Of a DNA stretch of 64,000 nt, positions 1 through 12,000 are shown one piece after another; position 1 is the first letter of the stretch, and every line of letters begins with the position of its first letter. Under the pieces are notes generated by a model that was not told where the DNA came from, did not search any database, and saw nothing but the letters and a program-made list of their open reading frames with translations. The stretch is taken from NCBI RefSeq assembly GCF_051020975.1, contig NC_135042.1, positions 6,223,888-6,287,887 of the forward strand, given 5' to 3'. The stretch comes from Osmia lignaria lignaria. Lineage: Eukaryota > Arthropoda > Insecta > Hymenoptera > Megachilidae. A program made the position numbers and the translations under genes.

Positions 1-3000
1 TGAATCGAGTCTCGCTACATTAGCATACAATCATAGAACGCTTAGTTAGTCTTTGTCTAAGTCGGTGAAGCACACCTGAGAGGAATCGGCGATTCACGAT
101 TCGGGACGCGTATCGGTGAACAGTGTCGTGCCTCGTCATTCGCGAAAGTCGTCTTTTTTCTTGCTTGTTGCTTCGCTATTCCGCGTACTTTATGGCGCTT
201 ATTAATAGGAAAGCATCGGAAGAACCGTCGCGTCGGTCTCTTTGAAAATCCTTCGATACAGATCGAAGCGTGTATCGGTTTACTTTTATTCGACGAGCGA
301 GATCCTGCAAAATTTACGATCGTAAGATCTCTGAGATAAATTTCGTGGTCGGGACAGGTCAGGCGTAGGCGCCAGTCGTTCGGGGCACCTTAAGGGGGTG
401 GGGCGATCGGTTGACAGAGTCACTGTTACGAAACAGATGTATAAATACTCGGATATATACTTATCTCTGTTGGCGATGACCTTGCGAGCCGTGCAAATAC
501 CTGATCTCGATCGTATCTCCGTGGACAATTATGTTGATGGACGCGTGTTTGTACAAGGTGTTGAAAAAAGGGACTTTTTTAAAGGGTAGATAGACAAAGA
601 TTTTCGACTTGGTTCAAACAACTTGTGCTTTGCTTCTGTTTAACGATAGAAATTGAAAAATTTTAAAATAATAAAGCCACGAAAGCTTGTACGTCTGTCG
701 ACCATATTTTCCCAAAATTCCAAGTTCTCTGCTACATCTGTTAACTCGAGTTTATCGTCGCCACGTGCTGCTTCGAGATTCTTAAGAAACTTTTAGGGAA
801 TTTGATTAACGACGTGTCCGGCTCACGGTTATTTCTGGCACCGAACAATCTCTTAGGTTTCTCTCGAAAAAAATCTGCAAACCGTTCCGAATTTTTCGTC
901 CACTTTCGTGAAATTTATGCAGAAAATACCGAGTGTTCAGGCTTGAATGGTTAGCCGTTCGGCCAGGCAAGGTCCAAAGAGGTCCCACTAGCCAGAGGAT
1001 CGGTTATGAAGCCACGACGAAGCTCGTAAAAGCGTTCCCGGGACACCTCTGTACGAACCGGACGGCCATTGTGTCCGAGTTCCCTCGGAGCCGGCTTTCC
1101 ATTATCGTCGTTCGTCTCATTAGCGCACACCTGCGAGAGCTGCTTTAAAAAGAATTTCAGCCCCACGACGTGTACACTCCTCGGCTGGGTAGAGGCTCTC
1201 TCTTCTCTTGCCATCCGAGGAGGAGAGCGTGAGTCTCTCGGTTCACGTGTTTCTTCGTGGCTGGTGGAAATTGCAGCGGACAGCTGTACTCTGTTCCTGG
1301 CAGAGCCAGTTTAGTACGATCCTCACGTCCTTCGTAATTCGTGAAGCGAATCCACCAGTTTCATCCTCGGTTCCCTCAAGGACAGTAACAGAGTACTACC
1401 GAGCCTCTGTCTCGTTGCAACAATCGATGCTGGTAAAAAGCGAGAGGAAAACAAGGCCTTGCTTTGAAAATATCAAATACGAGAGGCGTAGGAGGAGGTA
1501 GAGGGTGTTGCGCAAATATTCCCCTACGGTAATCGTCGCGTTATCTCGTTCCTAATGCAAACTCGTGAAATTATCTCACCGCCCGCCTGCATCCACGGTG
1601 ACTTCTCTTTCGTGCATCGTGCGAGGTTGCGTCACGGATGATTCGACACGCCCAGTTGGATATTACTGATTCGTTTGTTTATGTCGATCGCGAAACGAGA
1701 GTTTCGGATGATAGCAGGAGAGAAGCGTGGTTCGGATGAAATATAGGTGCGAACGGGGAACTAGGAGACGAGAGGGAGAGCCGCTGCCGTTGTGTCATTG
1801 AGGACAGAAACGGAAGGGCATCTGAGTCAGGAGCCTTATCGTTTAACTGCGCAAAAATGCTTCGAGTGAAAAACATCGTTAATGCGTCGGCCACGCGAGT
1901 GCACACATAGCTTCTCTCTGTTCAACTGCATCGGCAGACCGACGCGACGTTTCTTTTCCCGCCCACGCGCCTCTTTCTTTCTTCTTTCTCCGTTGCGCCG
2001 CCTTTTTTTAAATAAAACCAGAGGCGCCTAAGAAACGCGTGCCTGCGTAAACAACTCGTTTATCGGCTATAAATACACGAGCCGAGTATATATGCAGGTG
2101 TTTGCTGGCTGTCACGTGTGTAACCGAGAGGTGTGGGTGGTCGCGTGTACTCCCAGTGACGTTCCTTCGGATCGATTTTGCATAGCGGACGTAATATCTG
2201 CTCTTACGATGCACCTCGGTGAAATTAATCGAGAAATAATGAATTAATGATCGAGCATCGTGCGGGCGGCGCGAATTTCGGACGGTCAGTGTGTCGCTCG
2301 GAGCGACGCGATAGGCAAATGGACTGATTAAAATTCCAAGGATGGGCCCGCTTGGCCTTGACGAGGCCTTAACAAGCTGCAGCCCGGATGCGTGTAGCAC
2401 TTACGTGTCCTTGCAGCGGCGCATCGGGTTCGCAAATCACTTTGCGAGACGCGTATCCGTCCTTGGTCGACACATGTTCCTTTTCTTCGTACTATTTCCT
2501 GGGGAAATAATCACCCTTTCGCTAAAACCCTTTGCGGTACATCGTGGCACAACTTTACAGTTTAAATATGTCAAATTTGGCTGGTACTTTCAGTATAGTT
2601 GAATTTTAATTCTAATTTGCTTAATTCTATGCATATTTCAGTATTTTAAAATTAATTAGCTCTGACTGATGCAATTATCGAAAAAATCATAGACGAACGG
2701 GTTAACCCATTCACTGCCAGACAAATTTAGAGCGTTTTGTCCTGGGCGCCAAGATTTTATTTTAAGGAAATGTAAATTATTATTTTGATAATAAAAAGTG
2801 TTAATGAAAAGTTGGCAATGAATGGGTTAACACGCGGGAATGTTACTCTTGAAAATCCATGAATGACATTCGAGTGCTTTAAATACACTTAAGATATCTG
2901 AAACGCCAATTTTTTCTACGTAACTCGATACATTCGATTAAAAGCCTCGCTTCTTGAGGTCCAAACTTCTTTCATTCTCTGCTCGAGGCGTTGCGTCCAT

Positions 3001-5909
3001 GAGTTCCAATCATAAAGGAAGGAGAAAAAAGTGCGTTCGGCGAAGAATTTCTCGGAAGGGTCTGAACGTTTCGAGGAACCGAGCTCCCTCGTTCGGCCGA
3101 TGAATTACGTTACGAAGATAAAGAAGGCATGAATTGGCGTTGCACGCAACGTGCCGGGGTGTCTATCGATGAACGACACACACGGTCATTCATAGCGCGG
3201 CGTGAAAATGAGAATCGATTGCGAAACTCTTCCTAGAAATCTAAACCGAGTACTAGCGGCGGACGGGTATCGCTCGGTGTCGAGTTGCGAAAACTGATTC
3301 ACTCACGAATATCTGCGTAACACGGCTCCTATTACTAGGAGATCACTTGTAGAAGCAAACTTGTCGGTCGGAAAGTTGTTTACTCGGGAAGTTACAGTTG
3401 CTCGATGATGTTTCCGATGACGCTATCAATTGTTTTTCGCGCATCGTATCACGAAAAATGAGAACGTCATGGAAAATATCGAAATCCTTTCCTCTTTCAT
3501 CTTAGCCACTTTAGCATTTTCACGCCGATCAAGATTGCTAATTGATCGATTATAATTTCAAATTCGTGTAATTGATTCGTATACGTTGATTGATCATCGA
3601 GAAATCGACTTTATAAATAGATACACCGCTAGAGTCATCGACGATTTCCTGTTTCAATAGGCAGCTATTTTTAAAGTATTCGAAATGAAGCGTCTCGTCG
3701 ACGAGAAATAGCTGCAGAGTGGAGGCGCGATAACGAAAGTCCGAAAAGGCTGCGATAAGCCGAATTTCGTTTCGGAAGCGAGGCCGTCAAGGTTAGATAA
3801 TAATTTTCCTCCGGACAGAAACACGCTCGGCGGGTCCGTTTCTTGTGTACACCACCCTCGGCTGTGTTTGACGATAGTACGCACGGTCAGCAGGCGGTTC
3901 GATAAACCGGTTGCAGCGGAATAAATTGAGAACCGCGAAACGGTGTTTGTCATTTCTTTTTTAACAAACCTCCTCGTCAGCCGTACACGATGCACGGCTT
4001 AATGACTCCGCGAGCGGTTTTTCTTTTTTAAGTATCCCTCTCGAGCCGAGGCTGCTTGCACACATGAATTATACTTCACGGAGCGGTGATTAAAAGAGAA
4101 AGTAACGGGTTAGAGAGACTGTCCACGATGGGGCAATCTCTTGTCTGCCGCAACATAGTTGTTTCCGTGTTAATCGTTCGAAATGGCAAGCAATGCAAAT
4201 GGATGAGTATGGTGGTAAACCGTGTGTGTGTGTCGTTTTTGATATTGTGTTCGATTCAGGACGATACGATCATCATTTGACGCGCAATCGAGGGATATTC
4301 GTGTCGTGGGAAATGGACACGCGCGATCCCGGGATTCGCATACATCGAGCGATAATAATGACTCTATTGATTCTCGTTCTCGCGAAGGTTGCGCAATCAA
4401 CGGCAAAACATTAGTCATCACGAAAATGAGAGAGCGAGAGAGGAAACGTGTGTGCAGTCCGCGTAAGTGGCGATGATTGAAAATAAACGGCTTGGGTTAG
4501 CGTCATGTAAATTAACGAAGGAGACAACCGTGTATGCAACGGGGCCTCAGCTTTTTTCAATCGGAACGTGCAAATATCGGTTTTCGAGGCGTCGATTATA
4601 TCGTTGATTATATGCGCGACGACCGATCATTGTTGATTACGTTCTATGCAAATCGATCCCGTTCGCCTTTCTTTTTTTTTTCGGCATGACGAATTTCAAC
4701 GAGACTCGCCTCGGCTCGCGCGAAACAACGGGTTACCTCATTCAGTTAATGGCCATGAATTACTCTTCAATCGTCTCGGTGTTAATAGACGGACTTGGGA
4801 CGGAAAAAGACTTACGGCTGATGATGGTACGTTCGAACCGCACGCTTTAATAAAGAATTATTAAAGATAAGATGATTCAACTAGTTCAATTCCACAGAGG
4901 AAATAACATATTTAGTACGGTACTTTCAATTAACTGCAAGGTTTATCCATCGGATAATTGGTATTCGAAAGGAGATATATATTTCGTCCGCGTACCGTTT
5001 CACGAATTCGGTCAACGCACGTTGTACTTCTTTCTACGTATGTACGCGTGTCACAGCCGTCGAAAGAGAATGCAGGTTGCATAATTCGAAACGGACCTCT
5101 TGCGTCGATTTTTCCCCCATGCGTACGCTGCGATAAGTGCGCAATATTTCCGTGACCCTCGGCTGACATTGCCAAAAGTTACGAATGCGGGTGACGATGT
5201 AAAGGATGGGATGGGAGTCTGGTCGAGTGGAGGCCAAGGTTAAGGTCGCTTGGTCCCCACCTACGATGCCACCAACGCCTCCATCTCCTTCCCAACTGAC
5301 TGACGGACTCCTGTCCCTGCACTTCTGCTCCTTTTCTTCTCTTCCTGACGCTGACGTAACTTCCTCTCACGGTCATCGCCACGATTCTTTCGTGTTTGTC
5401 ATCCAGTCGAAAAATATCCATGTTTTTTCCGTGTTTCGTTGCGACCTTTACGGATTTTCCTCAACATCGATATTTGCCTTTCAAATCGACGCAACTTTGC
5501 TTATCTCGTGCGAGCTATTCTGCTCGAATTGAAAAACGAAATTCAAGTTTCCACGTCGATCGCAGCGGAATCGGACGTTAAGGGTCAGTGAAGTGTAATG
5601 TTCAGATAGGCGCGCGTACTCTCGCATTTGAATCGAAACGCGTTACATACGTAGTTTTCTCCCCGCACGCGTAACTTTCATACGCGGTGGATAAATACGC
5701 GAGTTCTAAAACGTCGCGACACCCTCGCTTTGCGCGGAGGGTTATCGAGCTCCTGGGGGTTGGGAGAATTATTATGTACCGCGAGAAAAGCGTCGAAAAC
5801 TCTGCAATTTTTTTCCTCGCCGGTGATTTTAGCGAGGTGGATCGCGGTGAAAATGACAGAAAAATCCGGATGCCACGATTTCTAAAGGGAAATTGCACGT
5901 TTGTTACAG
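1..5909. other. Noncoding stretch, no gene recognised
   Basis: I see no exon with family similarity or paired splice sites on either strand. The open frames are short, overlap one another and have biased, Arg/Ser-rich compositions typical of chance frames. The stretch contains one TTAA-flanked MITE (annotated separately) and two octamer sites, ATGCAAAT, at 4193-4200 and 4646-4653. It may be intergenic, or intron of a gene whose exons lie outside the window. Confidence 0.6.
2702..2830. mobile_element. Short piggyBac-type MITE with TTAA target duplication
   Basis: A 121-bp body (2706-2826) is flanked on both sides by TTAA. The left end reads CCCATTCACTGCCA and the right end, reverse complemented, CCCATTCATTGCCA, so 13 of 14 terminal bases match. 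TTAA target sites and ends beginning CCC are the signature of piggyBac-type transposition. The body is AT-rich and encodes nothing, so this is a non-autonomous element moved by a transposase made elsewhere. One further matching base pair lies outside the TTAA on each side. Seen directly: TTAA flanks and inverted ends. Inferred: the superfamily. Confidence 0.75.
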
Positions 5910-6006
5910 GCAAAGTTGCGGTGCGAATGGTATCTTCTCACGTCGCCTAGACTTCAGCGCTTTCAACAGTCTGCCGCGCACCAAGCTGAACTCCTACCAC
6001 ATCAAG
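5910..6006 (+). CDS. Possible short exon of an unidentified gene
   Basis: The segment ends in AAG followed by GTGAGTAATT, a strong 5' splice donor at 6007. Candidate acceptors are TTTGTTACAG ending at 5909, CGCCTAG ending at 5950 and ACTTCAG ending at 5957. One frame is open across the whole interval and ends in a peptide rich in polar and aromatic residues (it includes PRTKLNSYHIK). A second frame is also open, so the reading phase is not settled. I do not recognise the protein. No partner exon was found nearby, so any neighbours must be distant. It could equally be a noncoding 5' UTR exon or a chance donor. Confidence 0.25.
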
Positions 6007-9000
6007 GTGAGTAATTAATTAATGTCTATGTGTTTCGCGCGACGCGTAATCAAGAATCGAACAAACGTGCGAGACTAGCGCTGTAGAGGTTCTGCTCGAG
6101 GAAAGTTTGAAATAGTAACCCGGTTAGAGTCGCAGGAAAGCGAGGAGCCAGCTATATGGGATTCCTTAAAGCGGAAGATACGCGATAGAGCAAGGTCACG
6201 ATGAACCACCGTGGTTCCTCTACCTTTAAATCTCGTTTAGAGAATCTTCTTCCTAGAAAATCGTTGATTTTTCAATTATCAAATAAAAATTCTGTAGAGT
6301 TAGTGTTATATTAAATTTCATTTCGTGAAATTTCTCTCTTCGTCGAGGGTTTGTTTACCGTTGTCCGAGAAACGAATCGCGGGGAATACCACCCCCGACG
6401 CCCCATTGTCCTTGATATGGGGTGAGCTATGTACGTTTCGTATCTGCGCCGCAACCCCATCAAAGTAATCTCCCGCACGAAAAGCTGGCTTTCCTTCTCT
6501 TTTTCTGTCTCTCGTAGCTCGCGTAAAAGTCGGTGCTCGTTGAGCCCTGGCGAATCCTTTGCCCGGCTGGACTGCGTCGTAACACTGTCGTCCTACCCCA
6601 AATACGAGAGGGAAAATCAATACCATCGTCCCTCGCGTGCATTTACAAACCACACCACCCCTCTACGTCCGTCTGTGTTCGTGTTTGCTCCGCTTCGTTA
6701 TTACCCCCGAATCTAGACAGGAATTTCATTCGTGGTAGTATTTAGACGCGCACGAACACTGAAAAGGCGAGCTTAAAAAGCTTAATCAGCCCCACGGACG
6801 TGACACACGAACTGCGTACAACGCGTTGCGGTAGGTCGATCGATGATGAAGGCTTTCGGCCACGGCGCAATAGGGTTCACACCATCCTGGAAAGAATTGC
6901 CGAATTCCCTCGTGTGTCACGATGATTTATAGCATTTATTCGTTGTGTAGGGGATGATAAAACAATCGAGAAGTATCGCTACGCATTATCGCCAACCGTG
7001 TATTCGTTGCGTGGCAGAGGTAAATACAAAAATGCCACAGTGATTTTGATGATTCTCCGATAAAACGATGAAATTGTACCCGCAATCGTTCCCGCGACGA
7101 TTTGGAATCCACGGCCACGGTAAATTTGATGGATTACAAATTGATTGAACGACGCGGTCGCGTGACGCTGTAAATCCGGCCAATAACGAGCGATTATACG
7201 CTCCCGTCAAGGGACAGAGCGAAATTGATTGCATGATAGACGAGCGCATAATTCATACGTTCGAAAATCATTTCGTTTTAATAACGGATCGCGTGAGTTT
7301 CCCGCATGCGTTCGGTAGAGGATGCAGGAGAGTGTGCACTTTCCAGCTAGGAATTAGCCGCTGTTTTGAGAGTTGGCTCGTGAAAATAAAGAATGACTGG
7401 GCGAAATAGCTGGTCGCTCCCTTTTGACGTGTTCGGTGAGTGCGTCGAAACGAGCAACCATAACGGAGTCACCCCATTGGCGAGCTTCCAGAGGGATTAA
7501 CATCGAAAAAAAATAAAAAAAACTAGCAACGAAGGGGTTAATTTGTGGATTCGAAACACCAACAGCACGCTCAGTGCGTTGCCACCGAACATTTGCCTTC
7601 GAGTTTTGTAAAATATACCAAGAGAGAGAGTGTAATAAGAAAGAGGAAAAGGGGGGAGGGAAAGGGTAGATTTTACGTCTGGCTTTTTCGCATAACCTTT
7701 CATCGTAACGCGAGTTCGGCCTCGAGAAAGGTAGCTCATAAAAACCTCTTCATCGTCTGCCTCTCCTTTTCGTCGTCTACGTTATTTATTCGTTTTGCAA
7801 ACGCAGAAAAGGCACGCTTTATTAGAAGCAACAATGCTCGCGGTGCAATGTCGGGAAGCAACGCAAGGTTTACAACAGCGCGTGCGGATTCCTTTCATTT
7901 TCCAACGCGTGAAAAGCCCGCTCCGCGTTTTACGGTCGACCTTCCACGTGGAAATAAAAGCAGTTTGCACGCGTGCTTCGCGTGAATAAGCGACCGTTTT
8001 CGAATCTTTGGCTCCGTTGATCGTTAATCCGGAAAGCAGCGGGAATGCGATCGATTTTCTTCTTCCTTTCAATATGCATCACGAGAGGGTAGGTGCATAT
8101 GCAAGAGAGCGATGAGGCAGGAGGAACCCTCGAAACCACTCTGGCTTCGAAAGCACCCTTTGTTTGAGGTCCTTCCATGGCAACGTGTGCGCAACTTAAA
8201 AGCTCTCCTATCCGATAATCGTATTCGAGAAACTCGATCGTTCTTAACGCGTTCATCCTTTTATTTTATGCATCCGAGATTGCAATTTCCAATTTGAAAG
8301 AACGAGATATCGCGTCTCGAAACCGTCGCGTCGTATCACTAGAGTGGACAATAAATCGGCGACGAGGAGCGACGAAAATGGGAAAATGGCGTGCCACGGT
8401 GCAGTTACTCGAGTCATTTGGTGTACTTATAGATTGGGGTGTGGCTAGCTCGGTCTACTCTCCGATTGCTATCCTGCAAGTGCATCGAACTCCGTTCTCG
8501 AACCTTGAAAGCGCTCTTAAATATCATTTCTCAAGCATAATTAATCTTCTGTACTTGAAACTTTCAACTTCGGTATACACAAAGTATAAAATGAAACTAA
8601 AAGCAGCCCGTACGACGAAAGTGTACACGGTCGTTTTTTTGGCCGGCTTCTTTTCCCGCAGTGAAAGGGTTAAGAGGCGGTGAAACTGCTTCGCTACCTT
8701 TTTAACGGCGGTGCAGCAAAATATTTTGTTCTCGGTTACGGAAGTAGAAGCCTCTCGACGAGTCGAGCGGAAGAGCCACCGCTCGTGGCAGAGTTCTCTG
8801 AATGGCACTCGTGGCCGAGGGAGTGGAGATTAATTAAAAGGACGACCGTCGAGAATCTTCTGTTGCAATTCCCCAGTACCTTCTGCTCGAGAAAGCTTCC
8901 CTTCTTCCTGGTTTAAAGCTCATCCTCTTATTCGCTTATCCACTACGAACGATTGACATTGATTCTCGACTTAACTGACGCTGATGTACGCGACAGTCCG

Positions 9001-12000
9001 GTCGAAGTTAATAGGAAATACTAGGAATTTCTCGTACACCGAGTAGATACCGGTAAGATTCCCGGATCCTCTCTGTCTATACTGAAGGAATAGAGAAAGG
9101 CCGATGGACATTCGAGTAAGGAGAGATATCGGGAGAGATCGGTCGCCGCGACTTTTTGCTACGGTCTAGGGAAATCGATTCCGTGGGAGTCTAATTGCCT
9201 GGTTGTTTAGTGACTTTGAGGAAAATAGAAACATTGCTGAGTTATTATAAATCATCGGAATTCAAAGGATTTAAATAGATTTAAATAGACACACCGTTAA
9301 CGATAAATAGCCTTCCAAGTTTTCTCCGTCTATAATACCTAGGAACATTAACCCTCCGCTTATTGGAACAGGTACTTAACAGCTAGGTATACGAAGCCCA
9401 GCTTGCAGCCAGGTATAAGGGATCTATTCATCGGATACTCGGTAAATCCAATAGGGCAAATCAGCTTGAAAGCCTGTAATCGATGCGCGAACGCCTGTGT
9501 TACCCGTTTGCCGGTACGTCGGGAGGGAAAACGCGGGGGTTAGCGGAATTAATAACTATTGGCCTGTGTCGTTTCATTCGGTGTAGCTTTCCGGGGATTA
9601 AACGAGATATTGGTTCGAGCGGTGTATATCGGTGGCGTGCAGGCCCTGAATTTCTCCAGTAGCGTTGCAAGAACCGTTGCGTTATTCCTAAGATAGTTTC
9701 CAAGTAATATAATCCGAACTCGGCCCCTTACTGCCGGCGTTGATTAAATTCAGAGGTAGCAGGAAACGATGGTCGCGGAAGTTGGAGTTTCTCGCCAGTT
9801 TTCGGCGAACGGTGGCTTTCCTAATTTCGTTATGTCGTAACGGGGACCTCGCGCCGTATATCCGTATTTCGAGTGCCTTTCCGTTCAAGTTTGATTGAAT
9901 TCTGAATCACCACCAGAATGATCGTCCTAATCCCGTGTACTAATTACCTGCGCCGATTAGAATTACGAGAGCAATTAGTTGAAGGGATTTTAAAACGAAC
10001 GCGTTATTTAACCGGCGTGTACGGCGGTCGGGTTGGAAACTGTCGCGACGAAAAACGAGTCCAAAAGGGGTGCGTTTTCTTTCTTCCTCCATCTCGTCCT
10101 ACCTTCATTTTTTTTTTTTTTTCTTCAAATCCCTTTTTGTTCCCTGATGGGTACATTTTGTGCGTTAACCCTCGTTCCAGAGCCGACTCGCGGCGCACAC
10201 AATGGAGCTTTGCATTAAAGGTCATTAGCTTAAACGTTCGCCTTCCTGTTGCGCAACCCGCGCAATTCACCGGCCCGTTACTCGCGAGCGAGCGCATTTC
10301 AGCGGAGAAATAATTGTGCTTTTTTTCCTTCCACTATATCCCCCGTTTCCAGCGACTACTCTTTCTACTTTTAACGCTTTGAATACCACGGAGTTTATCG
10401 ACACCAGAAATTGAATACATTCGAATAGCAATTCTAAGTAACCGCGGTGTTATGTAAAAAGAATACGAAGAGCGATTTAAGGAAATAATTGGTACGAGTA
10501 GACCTGTTAACGAGGCGCGCTGATGAGAGAAACACGAAGGGGCTGTTAGTTTCTTTTCCCGAAGAGGAACGTTCGCGTGGGCTATCCTTGACATTTCTCC
10601 CTAAACTGGGATAAGTCCTGGTGGCTCCCTCGAGACCAGGACCTACCTCAACCGGATCGATCCAAGATAGCCCCACGCTTTTCTCGCCCCACGTCACGCA
10701 CACGCAACTATTTTTAGCCCTAAACTTGACGGTGGTACGTAAACTGTTGTATGCTGCCTGGTTCCTTGGTTTATGTCAAGGAAAACACGAAAGAACAACC
10801 ACGTTGGTTCGAAACACCGAAAAATCGAATTTCCAATGAAAATACCATACCCGATCTGCACGAGTAATAACGATTATACGTTTATTAAGAAATTTTTATA
10901 CGCGCGGGTGAGAAACGAACACTGATTTCACCGAAACACGTGATTCGTTCACGATAAGACCGTTGGTTTGCTAATAACCGGTTAAGGGGATACTTTCTCC
11001 CGGTTCTCATCTACTCGTTACGAACACGTCGGCCAACGAGAAGTCGACCTTTCATCTTCCAACAGAAAATTACGAACGATAATTCGACGAGGATTTCCCC
11101 TTTGCCTCTCGTACGCTCATCAATCTAATAAACGAACGAAATCGTAAAGATATTGCACGTTCCCATGCAACAACTCGACGCGTTAGTCGAATCATCCTCG
11201 TGCAAACTGTACTCGCATTATGTTGCTACTTTCATCGTTTCTCAGCCGTAGGGGCCAAGAAGTTGACTCTCAGAGTCTGAGAACAAATTGCGAATGGAAA
11301 CGACGATTTATCAGCCTCGACTCTGTTAAGGCAACATTTTCTTTAACTCGTTGATGCATCTCTGCTGCAATTTACCCTAAAACGATAGTCTCGAGGATTT
11401 CGAATCTAATTCTGTGCATCTTCCAACGTCTGAATTATCGGTGTTTCTTTTTCCTTTCCGGGATTCCGGAAGAAGCAGCGAAGACGTAGGCCGACAGGAA
11501 GTAACGGTTATCCACGATGGATGTCATAATCGTTGAGACAAACGTGGCTCTTGCCATGGTTGGCCATTCTGTTAGGACACGAGCATAAAAAGAAGCCTGA
11601 CAAACGTGTACAGGGAGGCAGGGAAAGAAAAAGAGAAGAGGGAACTGACGCGACCTGTCGACTCTGGACGAAAGTAATGGCCACGGACGGACGCTTCCGT
11701 TTTCGCGGACGCATTATATCGGCTGCTTCGATAAAACCCGCCTTTTACGGGCTTCCCTTCTCGTTCGACCGGCTTTCTTCTTTCCTTAAACGGGAAAACC
11801 TCCCTTTCTCTCGATCTGACCACCGACTAGCTTAGCAGCCTTCTATCCGAGGCTCTTTTCATTAGGCCCCTTTCAACCAGTACCGATTCTATGGCACTGG
11901 GCCACGGAGAAAACCTTCCACTAATTATTTCTTCCAATAATTGCTTTCTGCGAGATGTGTGCCGGAGAAAAGCTTTCTCTCGTTTCGGAGGGAAATAGTA

